A stretch of DNA of 34,847 bases from a virus. A program made the translations under genes and the position numbers. The notes under the pieces were generated by a model. The model saw only the letters and a program-made list of their open reading frames with translations. It ran no database searches and was not told the DNA's origin. The stretch spans positions 1 to 34,847 of IMG/VR virus record IMGVR_UViG_3300030380_001803; one strand, written 5' to 3'. This document shows, piece after piece, positions 1 to 5,820 of the stretch. Each line of letters opens with the position of its first letter. Position 1 is the first letter of the stretch.

Positions 1-121
1 GGACAGATTTGGCAGCGATAAGCCAAAAGACTACCAAGTAATGCTTGGTTGGTACAAGGTTAAGAAAAAGCAGATTGAAACGGGCAATTTATCATCAATT
101 ACAGAGGAGATACCAATATGA
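1..121 (+). CDS. C-terminal fragment of annealing-like protein (second, divergent copy)
   Basis: The window opens inside this gene. The frame read from base 2 encodes about 39 residues (DRFGSDKPKDYQ... to ...TEEIPI) ending at TGA 119-121. It matches the end of the complete gene at 33965-34732 with a handful of substitutions (for example QVMLGW versus QEILGW, KKKQIE versus KKAQIK). As at the other end, its stop overlaps the ATG of the next gene (ATGA, 118-121). It is either the true continuation of the right-hand gene from another strain, or part of a neighbouring related phage copy. Confidence 0.8.
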   Translation, partial: DRFGSDKPKDYQVMLGWYKVKKKQIETGNLSSITEEIPI

Positions 122-438
122 GTAACAAACCCAGTAACAAACCACACTTGTCTGTCAGCAAGTTTATGATGGGCGAAAAAGAGTATCGCTTGTCTGGCTG
201 GTTTAGTCCCAACGGACTATGGAACGAAGAAAAAAGTAGGTTCGACCCTATATCGCAAGCGCAAGAAGCGACGATCCGCGAAGCGGTAAATATACTGGCA
301 AAGAACCAGATCAATTTACGCTGCACCATCCAGGCACGACAAGGCGACGACGTGCGTAACTTTCCAAACGTCGCAAAATTCACACTGTACCCAAATACAA
401 TCGAAGCAACTACGAGTATCGACGATGACTTCAGTTAA
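118..438 (+). CDS. Conserved small early phage protein, possibly ssDNA-binding
   Basis: This is a 106-residue protein translationally coupled to the annealing-like protein by an ATGA overlap. I recognise no named family. The middle is mixed alpha/beta (EYRLSGWFSP, then AQEATIREAVNILAKNQ, then VAKFTLYPN), and the protein ends in an acidic tail with a near-terminal Phe (SIDDDFS). Such tails are typical of phage and bacterial ssDNA-binding proteins, where they recruit partners. With an exonuclease and annealing protein just upstream, a role in recombination or ssDNA handling is a reasonable inference. A divergent copy of its first 39 codons lies at the window end. The N terminus here carries a 12-bp tandem duplication (SNKPSNKP) absent from that copy. 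Confidence 0.7.
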   Translation: MSNKPSNKPHLSVSKFMMGEKEYRLSGWFSPNGLWNEEKSRFDPISQAQEATIREAVNILAKNQINLRCTIQARQGDDVRNFPNVAKFTLYPNTIEATTSIDDDFS

Positions 439-664
439 TCTAGTACACCAAGTATTTTTGGACAAGCTAGTCTTTGATACCAAGGACGCTGCAAAAATTT
501 TGTTTGGTAAGGACGATGACAAAGCCAGACGTAAGGTTCGACGCTTGGTTACAAATGGTATATTGGAAAGCCACAGACGACCAACAGAATATGAAGGACC
601 ATCACGATCAAATATTTACATTTCAAAGCGATCATTGGAAAGATTTTTGAAATATGAAAGATGA
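425..664 (+). CDS. Excisionase-like winged-helix DNA-binding protein
   Basis: This 79-residue protein starts inside the end of the preceding gene (14-nt overlap) and overlaps the next start. It has the layout of MerR/excisionase-type helix-turn-helix proteins: a DTKDAAKILFG helix, a basic recognition segment (KARRKVRRLVTNGILESHRR), a short wing (SRSNIYISKR) and a last helix (SLERFLKYER). Such proteins commonly act as recombination directionality factors or small regulators. It is the only Xis-sized DNA-binding protein in the early operon, so I infer it may direct excision with the integrase, and it is the best candidate for binding the 10-bp GTCATA arrays. Neither role is shown by sequence alone. 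Confidence 0.7.
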   Translation: MTSVNLVHQVFLDKLVFDTKDAAKILFGKDDDKARRKVRRLVTNGILESHRRPTEYEGPSRSNIYISKRSLERFLKYER

Positions 665-872
665 TCCAGTCAACTTACCCGCGCATTATCGCAACGGCGA
701 CATCGAGTGTATCGACGCGATCCGCGCTGCCCTGGGCGATGCGTACCCCGATTACTGTCGTGGTAATGTAATGAAATATTTGTGGAGATATAAAAACAAA
801 AATGGCATTGAAGATCTATTGAAAGCACAATGGTATCTCAATGCCATGATTGCAGCGACCAGGATTACTTAA
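654..872 (+). CDS. DUF3310 family protein
   Basis: This 72-residue protein is the last gene of the early plus-strand operon. It closely follows the DUF3310 pattern: an N-terminal PAHYRNGDIECIDAIRAALG, then YCRGNVMKYLWRYKNKNGIEDLLKAQWYLN. This family is common in phages of many hosts and is often near nucleotide-metabolism or replication genes; its biochemical role is not established. The start overlaps the end of the HTH gene by 11 nt, suggesting coupled translation. Its stop overlaps the stop of the convergent small gene on the other strand by 8 bp, so the early and integrase operons meet tail to tail here with no space for a classical terminator. Confidence 0.9.
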   Translation: MKDDPVNLPAHYRNGDIECIDAIRAALGDAYPDYCRGNVMKYLWRYKNKNGIEDLLKAQWYLNAMIAATRIT

Positions 873-1026
873 ACTGGTCCTTTAGGTGCATAAGCAAATA
901 CTTTGCGTATGCTGTAAGAATTTCGTGACCCTCAAAAGTAAATTGCTCTTTACCTTCTGCCACGCATCTGTCGTACATAGCTTGCAGCTGCTGTACTTTT
1001 TCCCTGGTAAAACTGATCGTGTTCAT
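865..1026 (-). CDS. Small helical phage protein at the end of the int operon
   Basis: This 53-residue ORF (MNTISFTREKVQQLQ... to ...YLLMHLKDQFK) starts in the stop of the preceding gene (ATGA overlap at 1023-1026), a strong sign of translational coupling. It is predicted to be almost entirely alpha-helical, with alternating charged and hydrophobic residues and one Cys. No family is recognised. It is the distal gene of int / DUF3846-like / this ORF and could be a small accessory or regulatory protein. It converges with DUF3310. Confidence 0.65.
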   Translation of the reverse strand: MNTISFTREKVQQLQAMYDRCVAEGKEQFTFEGHEILTAYAKYLLMHLKDQFK

Positions 1027-1394
1027 GCCATGTCCTTTCGTATCAGCGGATGCTGGTGAAAGGTTAGACTATCGTTCAGATCTTCGATCGACATGGTGGG
1101 TGGCACGGTTTCGCCTTCTTCGTCGATGCCCGTCACCAATGCCATACCCGCAAGTTCCTTGCCTTCGGGATAATAGAGAGATTTGATTTTCCATAGAAAT
1201 ACAAACTTAGGTCTAAACAAACCTTCATCGTCGACCCATACGACGTGCTTGTCGTCCAGGTCAACAGCGTCAATGGTATTGCAGCGAATTGCCCTAGCTG
1301 TTTCCTGGTAATCACCAATGTACGAATACTTGATTTGCATCACAGCTTTCTTGATCGGGTCGATCAGATACGCTCTTGTGTCCATGTAATTCAT
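1023..1394 (-). CDS. DUF3846-like phage protein downstream of integrase
   Basis: This 123-residue protein has its ATG inside the integrase stop (ATGA at 1391-1394), so it is co-transcribed and coupled to int; an in-frame Met at 1385 is an alternative start. The order of segments (RAYLIDPIKKAVMQIKY, an AIRCNTIDAVDLDD stretch, VVWVDDEGLFRP, then LAGMALVTGIDEEGE) resembles the DUF3846-like proteins widespread in phages, whose function is unknown. It is acidic and appears soluble, with no signal peptide or membrane segment. The position behind int may only mean shared expression in lysogeny establishment. The family assignment is by eye and moderately secure. Confidence 0.65.
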   Translation of the reverse strand: MNYMDTRAYLIDPIKKAVMQIKYSYIGDYQETARAIRCNTIDAVDLDDKHVVWVDDEGLFRPKFVFLWKIKSLYYPEGKELAGMALVTGIDEEGETVPPTMSIEDLNDSLTFHQHPLIRKDMA

Positions 1395-2551
1395 TGTACT
1401 TGCTCCGCGATGTGTCCCAATCTTTCATTGAGTAAATCTTTTGCTGCAATTTTTTCGTCTTTGTTTTCAATCCAATGACCGTAAGTGTCGATGGTTGTTC
1501 TGATGCTTGCGTGACCGATGTACGTTTTAACTCTATTCCAATCGTTGCCGTACACCTTCAAAAACTGTGACGCACAGTAGTGTCTTAGATCGTGCCAGCG
1601 TATAGGGTTTACTCCAGCTTTTTTACACGCACTTTTCATAAGGGCAGAAAATCTAGTGTGTGACATAACTCTGCCAGTGCCAGATGGAAACACAAGTTTT
1701 TGGCTTCCGTATTGCAGCTTGTACTGTTTCATAAGAGTGCAAATAAAGCCAACCATAGGAACTTTACGCATCCCCGCTTTTGTTTTTGTTGATTGCTTCA
1801 AGTCAAAAGATACTGTTTGAAAATATTCACCAGTTTTTTTGTCACGCACATATTCACTTTTGTTGATAATACTTTTGTTGACTGTCACTTCTTCTTCTAC
1901 AAAATCAATATCGTCCCAGGTCAATGCACGAAGTTCACCTTGACGCAATCCAGTGTAGGCGGAAAACAAAACCATCGTCCTTCTATGTGTGGGCAGCACG
2001 TCTGCTATTTTGTGAATGATATCTTCTGATATTTTAACAAGATCTTTTCGCTCGCTGTCTTTAGTTCGTATTACAACCCCTTCTTTGAGATTGTTAAACG
2101 GGTTTTGTGATATCACGCTTTCTTCGATGGCAAATTCTAATGCTTGACGAAAGACCGCTATAAAACCCTGGACAGTTTTTCTTGCTCTACCATCCCTTAT
2201 CCCACGCACAAGGGTAGTAATATCACCAACAACAAACTCTGCAACTTTCATCTCTACCAGCGGTCTACCAGCAACTATGATGCTGCTAACAGTGCGTAAG
2301 GCACGTTCTTTGTTATGATGGTCTTTTCCGTACTTTTTTATTTCATCAAGAAATTTTTCAAAAAGAATGTGGAAGGTCCAATCTATATTATCTCTGCTCT
2401 CCTCTCGCACACCCTCTATTTGTCTACGAACTTTTTCCAGATGCTTTTCGGCTTTACTGATTGTTTCGAAATCTTTTCTGCCCATCCCTACAGATCTTAA
2501 ATCGACTTGGTATCTTGCGTTACCATGATTGTATACTTTTCTTATTTTCAT
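1391..2551 (-). CDS. int: Tyrosine-family site-specific integrase
   Basis: This 386-residue phage integrase catalyses strand exchange between phage and host attachment sites. Residues 1-55 are a small beta-rich, basic arm-binding-type domain (KIRKVYNHGNARYQVDLRS). Residues 60-150 fit the SAM-like core-binding domain, and residues 170-365 the catalytic domain. The active-site set is visible: R203 (TGLRQGELRAL), a Lys in the beta hairpin near 255-263, H320 and R323 (RWHDLRHYCAS), H347 (YIGHASI) and the nucleophile Y357 (TIDTYGHW). Length is normal and all residues are present, so it should be active. A GAGGATAAA ribosome site precedes the ATG. The upstream promoter is overlapped by a TTGACG palindrome (2569-2585), implying repressor control. 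The attachment region lies just upstream. Confidence 0.95.
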   Translation of the reverse strand: MKIRKVYNHGNARYQVDLRSVGMGRKDFETISKAEKHLEKVRRQIEGVREESRDNIDWTFHILFEKFLDEIKKYGKDHHNKERALRTVSSIIVAGRPLVEMKVAEFVVGDITTLVRGIRDGRARKTVQGFIAVFRQALEFAIEESVISQNPFNNLKEGVVIRTKDSERKDLVKISEDIIHKIADVLPTHRRTMVLFSAYTGLRQGELRALTWDDIDFVEEEVTVNKSIINKSEYVRDKKTGEYFQTVSFDLKQSTKTKAGMRKVPMVGFICTLMKQYKLQYGSQKLVFPSGTGRVMSHTRFSALMKSACKKAGVNPIRWHDLRHYCASQFLKVYGNDWNRVKTYIGHASIRTTIDTYGHWIENKDEKIAAKDLLNERLGHIAEQVQ

Positions 2552-2568
2552 TTTATCCTCGCATTTGA

Positions 2569-2585
2569 TTGACGTTATTCGTCAA
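2569..2585. promoter_or_regulatory. Operator palindrome at the int promoter
   Basis: The sequence TTGACG-TTATT-CGTCAA is a perfect 6-bp inverted repeat. It overlaps the presumed int transcription start, 18-34 nt upstream of the int ATG. It is the most symmetric of seven sites sharing TTGACG-N5-CG in the window. Confidence 0.7.
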
Positions 2586-2613
2586 ATATAGGGCGAAAAA
2601 AAACAAATTGCAA
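2585..2613 (-). promoter_or_regulatory. Likely int promoter
   Basis: On the minus strand, a -35-like TTGCAA (2613-2608) is followed after 17 bp by TATATT (2590-2585). The start point would fall at about 2578, inside the operator palindrome. Confidence 0.5.
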
Positions 2614-2733
2614 GTGGTAACAGGGCTGCAACCTGTACCCCGTCTGCCAAAAAAACACCAAAATTTGGCAGCAGACTTGGCAGCGGACGTCCAGTAGACA
2701 GTGTTAAGTTATTGATATATATAGGGAAAAGAG

Positions 2734-2765
2734 TGGTAGGGGGTACAGGACTCGAACCTATACCC
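2734..2765 (-). other. tRNA 3'-end-like sequence, candidate attP core
   Basis: Read on the minus strand it contains GGTTCGAGTCC, a 5-bp T stem, a 7-nt acceptor strand and an encoded CCA at 2736-2734. Upstream sequence does not form anticodon or D arms, so it is not a whole tRNA. The parent tRNA isotype cannot be told from this piece. Confidence 0.6.
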
Positions 2766-2770
2766 TGGGT

Positions 2771-2869
2771 GTCATACCTGGTCATAAAATGTCATAAAGT
2801 GTCATATTCATTAGGGTATGATGGTCATAAGTGGTCATACTTGGTCATATCTTTTCATACTTGGTCATA
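2771..2869. repeat. Helically phased GTCATA repeat array (attachment region)
   Basis: GTCATA starts at 2771, 2781, 2791 and 2801 (exact 10-bp period), then at 2824, 2834, 2844, 2854 (degenerate TTCATA) and 2864. The second block has consensus TTGGTCATAC. Same-face spacing suggests cooperative binding by a protein such as Int arm-binding domains or Xis. An 18-bp piece (2833-2850) is repeated exactly at 31301-31318. Confidence 0.85.
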
Positions 2870-2910
2870 CAAAAATTGGCATCGGGGTACAGGACTGCAA
2901 CCTGTACCCG

Positions 2911-3060
2911 CTATTGGTTTTGCCCATATATGACGGTCGATCGGCAATTGACCTTGTTCACCATTGGATCACGATACTGCTTCAGCACCTTGTCCCGATA
3001 GTAATAGCACACGTCTTTATTTGTAAATGCCATCCTTCGTAATTCGATTTGCTCTGTCAT
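2911..3060 (-). CDS. Small hypothetical protein, last gene of the late operon
   Basis: This 49-residue ORF (MTEQIELRRMAFTNKDVCYYYRDKVLKQYRD... to ...IYGQNQ) lies after the endolysin. A GTG start at 3105, overlapping the endolysin stop, would add 15 residues. The sequence is protein-like, basic and Tyr-rich, but no family is recognised and the ATG has no clear ribosome site. Its stop abuts the third attachment-type inverted repeat. Confidence 0.4.
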   Translation of the reverse strand: MTEQIELRRMAFTNKDVCYYYRDKVLKQYRDPMVNKVNCRSTVIYGQNQ

Positions 3061-3101
3061 TATATCGGTTACTAACAGAACATAGATTACATAAACTGTG
3101 G

Positions 3102-3572
3102 TCACGCAAAATTCATTATTTGATAGTGGGGACTATCGAGAAACCAAGATCTTTTTTGTGACTGTCGCAGCGCAACATATTCTTCACGCAGTTCCAACGC
3201 ACTCTTACTGTTATTTGTTAAATGTGTATGCCAGGCACACCCCCACTTCAGCGTCAATCCAACGTCCTCACTGGCTGCTTTGAACGCATCTGCGACACGA
3301 TCATAGATCGGCAGTTCCCAGCATACGTCCCCGTCAAGATAACAGACGACATCGACTGCGTGACTATAACCATCGTCTTGTGGTAAGTGATAGGACTTAA
3401 GCGTAGTAGATCGCCCAGCTGCCAAAAGTTTTTTCTGAGTTTCCATATCTCTCACACCGCACGTCACACCAAAATCAACGCTGCTTTTTTGCAGTGCCTT
3501 GTGTACGACTTCGACCAGTGATGGGTGTACCCCTTCCAGCCTGGTCTTGCTTCTGTTTGATAGCTTCCACAT
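3102..3572 (-). CDS. Endolysin, M15-type L-alanyl-D-glutamate peptidase
   Basis: This 156-residue zinc peptidase-type lysin is expected to cut peptide stems of host peptidoglycan at the end of infection. The sequence shows the M15 pattern: N-terminal SKTRLEGVHPSLVEVVHKAL, then VTCGVRDMETQKKLLAAGRST, then SYHLP...GYSHAVDVV (zinc ligands His and Asp), and a C-terminal WGCAWHTH with the last metal and catalytic histidines. There is no signal peptide, so release depends on the adjacent holin. The ATG at 3572 is preferred over an upstream start at 3614 because AAAGGAAGAAT lies just before it and the family starts here. It closes the lysis cassette. Confidence 0.88.
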   Translation of the reverse strand: MWKLSNRSKTRLEGVHPSLVEVVHKALQKSSVDFGVTCGVRDMETQKKLLAAGRSTTLKSYHLPQDDGYSHAVDVVCYLDGDVCWELPIYDRVADAFKAASEDVGLTLKWGCAWHTHLTNNSKSALELREEYVALRQSQKRSWFLDSPHYQIMNFA

Positions 3573-3753
3573 ATTCTTCCTTTCTAATGATGTAGTCGAT
3601 CCAATCGATGCCATGCTCGTAGGTCAACTCGCAGTGCTTGCAGCGATCTACAAACGATTGAAAACAAATATCGCAGATTAGCGACCGACTGCCTTTTGAC
3701 TGGCACGGTGTGCAGCTGTAAAGCTGGACCCCTTTTTCATGCGCTTCAACATG
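3475..3753 (-). other. Cys-rich zinc-ribbon-like open frame without a normal start
   Basis: This frame is open between the small gene at 3678-3851 and the endolysin and overlaps both. It encodes three CxxC pairs in about 30 residues (SCTPCQS, then LICDICFQ, then DRCKHCE), followed by a helical IDWIDYIIRKEEYVEAI stretch and a basic tail, ending at TGA 3475-3477. Three CxxC pairs suggest a real zinc-binding protein. No ATG, GTG or TTG occurs ahead of the cysteines. A -1 slip at G AAA AAG (about 3738-3732) in the upstream gene would join the two frames; alternatives are a rare start codon or a sequence error. Confidence 0.4.
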
Positions 3754-3851
3754 TCACGAATGTGCTTGCCAGTGTGATGTTCACCGTGACGCTTCATTGC
3801 TTGTTGTTGTCTTTTCGTAAGACTATCTACGTTGACACCTTTTACCTTCAT
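3678..3851 (-). CDS. Small conserved phage protein in the lysis cassette
   Basis: This 57-residue basic protein (MKVKGVNVDSLTKRQQQAMKRHGEHHTGKH... ending KAVGR) has the look of short proteins found beside lysis genes in marine phages; the function is unknown. His and Lys residues are abundant and there is no membrane segment. The ATG at 3851 is chosen over an upstream in-frame start because AAGGAAAA lies at proper distance, and because it overlaps the stop of the holin-like gene (3848). It contains the A-rich stretch where the zinc-ribbon frame could join by a -1 slip. Confidence 0.75.
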   Translation of the reverse strand: MKVKGVNVDSLTKRQQQAMKRHGEHHTGKHIRDMLKRMKKGSSFTAAHRASQKAVGR

Positions 3852-4204
3852 TTGTTTTTCCTTAGTTTTGAAAATGAACGCAATCCGAATGAACTTGCTA
3901 TGGATGCGTACATGCCGTACGTCACCCAGTCGGGGCATGTTTCAAGATTGGCGAACCCTTTTGCCATCAGTTCTTGTATGCCCCACAAAGGTATGAAGTT
4001 GGCAACAAGTATGGCTACAAACACGATGGTCCACAGTTCGTCTTTCCAGGAATTCTTTGTGGCTTCCATCGCAGCCACTTCCCAGGACAGTTCGCCCGAT
4101 GCAATCTTTAATTCTTTTTCTGCTCTTGCTTTCGCAATCGTTCCCTTGCTGTCCAGGTATGATGTACCTAGACCGACAACACTACTTAGGATCTGCGCTA
4201 TCAT
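3848..4204 (-). CDS. Holin-like protein of the GTA 3TM family
   Basis: This 118-residue protein shows the features of the 3TM holins first noted in gene transfer agents: an N-terminal hydrophobic stretch (IAQILSSVVGLG), a charged helix (KARAEKELKIASGELSWEVA), the SWKDELWTIVFVAILVANFIPLW segment and a C-terminal hydrophobic region (TYGMYASIASSFGLRSF) with a basic tail. It would sit in the inner membrane and time lysis by letting the endolysin out. It overlaps its neighbours at both ends (upstream holin-like gene at 4182, downstream small gene at 3851). Confidence 0.75.
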   Translation of the reverse strand: MIAQILSSVVGLGTSYLDSKGTIAKARAEKELKIASGELSWEVAAMEATKNSWKDELWTIVFVAILVANFIPLWGIQELMAKGFANLETCPDWVTYGMYASIASSFGLRSFSKLRKNK

Positions 4205-4409
4205 ATCTGCTTCCTTTGCTTTCTGCGTTTAAGAACAGTCCCAGGCTTCCAGTCATTGCCCCCGTGACGACCGATATTAGACCCGCTTCTTGCGTCGATA
4301 ATTCTGGCTGGCTCAACGCCCACTCGATGCAACGGATATACACACCCGTCATCACTAGCATCATTAGCCGTGGCACGATCTTCCACTTATCTAAATTTTC
4401 TGGTGTCAT
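4182..4409 (-). CDS. Small holin-like membrane protein
   Basis: This 75-residue protein (MTPENLDKWKIVPRLMMLVMTGVYIRCIEW...) has two hydrophobic segments, IVPRLMMLVMTGVYIRCIEW and AGLISVVTGAMTGSLGLFL, separated by a short polar turn. It resembles small phage holins starting with a DKWKIVPR-type motif. The ATG at 4409 is preferred; a TTG at 4427 would add six residues. With the 3TM protein immediately downstream, the pair could be holin and modulator, or two alternative holins. Confidence 0.65.
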   Translation of the reverse strand: MTPENLDKWKIVPRLMMLVMTGVYIRCIEWALSQPELSTQEAGLISVVTGAMTGSLGLFLNAESKGSRYDSADPK

Positions 4410-4657
4410 TCTATTTCTTTCGCGCAAGTGTTGTTGTTATTGAGTGTTACTTTTGTCTGACCATCCTGTGTGATGTAAACACAAAAAAATTCGTTGAGTG
4501 TTTGCCCAGGCGAATTATTTCTGATGGTGTTAATAAGAGTGTAAGTAGCTGGTCGATCGTGCGATTGCAGCTTAGTCTGTGAAGGTAATATACAAGATAA
4601 TAGCCACGACAACGACAGTACTACCACCGATAATGTAACCAAAAATTTTAAGATCAT
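4406..4657 (-). CDS. Putative outer-membrane lipoprotein (o-spanin-like), overlapping gene
   Basis: This 83-residue ORF begins with a hydrophobic signal (ILKFLVTLSVVVLSLSWLLSC) containing an LLSC lipobox, which predicts a mature lipoprotein of about 62 residues. The first 86 nt overlap the 3' end of the preceding gene in another frame, and that gene's overlapped part encodes its membrane segment. The mature part has two more cysteines (FFCVY, NNTCAKEIE). A short lipoprotein overlapping a membrane-anchored protein inside a lysis cassette recalls Rz/Rz1 spanins, although here the anchor is C-terminal. No similarity to a known Rz1 is recognised, so the function is inferred from context. Confidence 0.55.
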   Translation of the reverse strand: MILKFLVTLSVVVLSLSWLLSCILPSQTKLQSHDRPATYTLINTIRNNSPGQTLNEFFCVYITQDGQTKVTLNNNNTCAKEIE

Positions 4658-5051
4658 TTATTAATTCTTTGCGACGCTTTGCTTTTGCTGCAAGACGTTT
4701 GCGTTCTGCTTCGTTGAATTCTTTGATACGCTTTCTACGCTCTGCTTCGATGCCAGCAAACGTACCAAAGCCAAAACGATTATCGATAAGTAGTTTTATA
4801 GAATATAATTCTTCCTCTGCAAGCTTCGCATCTATGGTTTCTGACGCAATGGAACTTATAGAAAACTGCCCTGGCGCAGCCTTTTTGTTTTTAGCACGAT
4901 CAATCTTTGACTTGCTGTCGAGCAACACATCGATCTGTGATGCGATATCACGTACATCTTTTGCAGTGCCTATAGCTTTTTTGATGCCATCCACAGCAGC
5001 TTTGAAAGCTGTCGCAGCTGCGATAGCTTCGCCAACCCCAAACCCAAACAT
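4572..5051 (-). CDS. Coiled-coil protein with C-terminal membrane anchor, lysis region
   Basis: This 159-residue protein has an Ala-rich helical N terminus (GVGEAIAAATAFKAAVDGIKKAIGTAKDV), a central charged region and a long basic helix (EAERRKRIKEFNEAERKRLAAKAKRRKEL). A single C-terminal transmembrane segment follows (about residues 136-157, IFGYIIGGSTVVVVAIILYI) with a very short tail. Similar proteins occur next to lysis genes in marine podophages without an assigned role. Helical body plus one membrane anchor, with a lipoprotein encoded over its 3' end, makes an inner-membrane spanin-type partner possible. Confidence 0.65.
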   Translation of the reverse strand: MFGFGVGEAIAAATAFKAAVDGIKKAIGTAKDVRDIASQIDVLLDSKSKIDRAKNKKAAPGQFSISSIASETIDAKLAEEELYSIKLLIDNRFGFGTFAGIEAERRKRIKEFNEAERKRLAAKAKRRKELINDLKIFGYIIGGSTVVVVAIILYITFTD

Positions 5052-5068
5052 GCGTCCCCCAGGATAAT

Positions 5069-5227
5069 TTAATGTATTTGAAATAAAACTGTAATGAGCA
5101 TTGTCATAACAGCACCCATGCCACCGACCAGCACCATCTCTAGTCGCTTTAATCTGTAAAAGATTTCTTTAAACTGAATATGATTTTCAGTTTCTAATTT
5201 CGTTATACGTTCCGTGAGCTTTGTCAT
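5069..5227 (-). CDS. Small coiled-coil plus TM protein, XhlA-like
   Basis: This 52-residue ORF (MTKLTERITKLETENHIQF... to ...LITVLFQIH) has a heptad-like amphipathic helix (residues 3-30) followed by one transmembrane helix (about 31-50). This is the architecture of XhlA/haemolysin-type accessory proteins of lysis cassettes. The ATG overlaps the stop of the upstream oxygenase gene (ATGA, 5224-5227), indicating coupling. It probably assists holin or membrane localisation of lysis proteins; that role is inferred from position and layout. Confidence 0.7.
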   Translation of the reverse strand: MTKLTERITKLETENHIQFKEIFYRLKRLEMVLVGGMGAVMTMLITVLFQIH

Positions 5228-5820
5228 TCTACTGTGCTATTCCAAGAAATAGATATTCGTTTTTTCTCTTTATCTAAATTAGGCTCTACACTATGACTTA
5301 GCCAACTTGGAAAAATGTAAAGCTTCCCTGTTTCTGCTGGCATAATCCATGCTGAGTTTACTTTAGTATTGTCTTTTACTTCCATCGCGTAAGGCCACCA
5401 GTACCCGTCGATTTCACCTCTGTTTGGATTATTAAAAACAAGACCTCCACAATTCTCATGTGCTTGAACATAATACACTCCTGACAATATAGAACCAGGG
5501 TGTGTGTGTTCCTGATTAAAGTCTTTATATCCGTTTATGTTTATCCAAATGTTATTAATTTTAAGAAAGGGCATACCTAGTTCAGTTACAAATTCATTTA
5601 CAGTATCAGTAATAGTTATGAACAAATCATTTAAAGGATCATGTAATCCTTTCAAGTCTTCAGAGTGCCACCCTCCCATGTTAGATCTTTTAAGACTTTC
5701 TTGGTCTTGCATCATTTTTAAACAATACTCTGCCATTGCCTGATTATCTAAGCTTGGGTAATCTGCATGAATAGGGACACTGAAAAGATCAAATGTTTCT
5801 TTTATCTTTTGCTTAATCAA
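5224..5820 (-). CDS. Putative 2OG-Fe(II) oxygenase (TIGR02466/PF13759-like)
   Basis: This 198-residue protein matches the phage/marine 2-oxoglutarate- and iron-dependent dioxygenase pattern: WININGYKDFNQEHTHPGS (iron ligands), LSGVYYVQAHENCGGLVFNNPNRG, then KLYIFPSWLSHSVEPN with the distal His, and RISISWN with the Arg that binds 2-oxoglutarate. Such enzymes hydroxylate protein or small-molecule substrates; the substrate here is unknown. It overlaps a second, different oxygenase gene by 8 nt. The stretch from about 5.2 to 6.9 kb is clearly more AT-rich than the flanking virion genes in the lines I sampled (about 25-32% GC), suggesting separate acquisition. Confidence 0.85.
   Translation of the reverse strand: MIKQKIKETFDLFSVPIHADYPSLDNQAMAEYCLKMMQDQESLKRSNMGGWHSEDLKGLHDPLNDLFITITDTVNEFVTELGMPFLKINNIWININGYKDFNQEHTHPGSILSGVYYVQAHENCGGLVFNNPNRGEIDGYWWPYAMEVKDNTKVNSAWIMPAETGKLYIFPSWLSHSVEPNLDKEKKRISISWNSTVE

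Larger units (their letters stand above)
2615..2910. other. Phage attachment (attP) and regulatory region
   Basis: No gene is seen between int (2551) and the last late gene (2911). The region holds three related inverted-repeat elements at 2615-2642, 2734-2765 and 2884-2910 (core GTACAGG, 6-7 nt, CCTGTAC or close variants). The middle one reads, on the minus strand, as the last ~31 nt of a tRNA: T stem ATAGG/CCTGT, loop TTCGAGT, acceptor strand ACCCCCT, then A and CCA. It also holds nine GTCATA repeats and a CTGCCAAA/TTTGGCAG inverted repeat (about 2643-2671). Position beside int, a tRNA 3' end and phased repeats are the expected anatomy of attP. Confidence 0.65.

Noticed and set aside
1245-1478. 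Plus-strand ORF over int/DUF3846-like
   Set aside because: Antisense shadow; the minus-strand genes have coupled starts and catalytic motifs.
2700-2800. Complete tRNA gene
   Set aside because: Only the T arm, acceptor strand and CCA are present; no anticodon or D arm can be folded upstream.
2771-2869. CRISPR array
   Set aside because: Period is 10 bp with no spacers; fits protein-binding repeats, not CRISPR.
3696-4232. Plus-strand 178-residue ORF over the holin region
   Set aside because: Hydrophobic sequence is a shadow of the minus-strand holin genes, which have coupled overlaps and family features.
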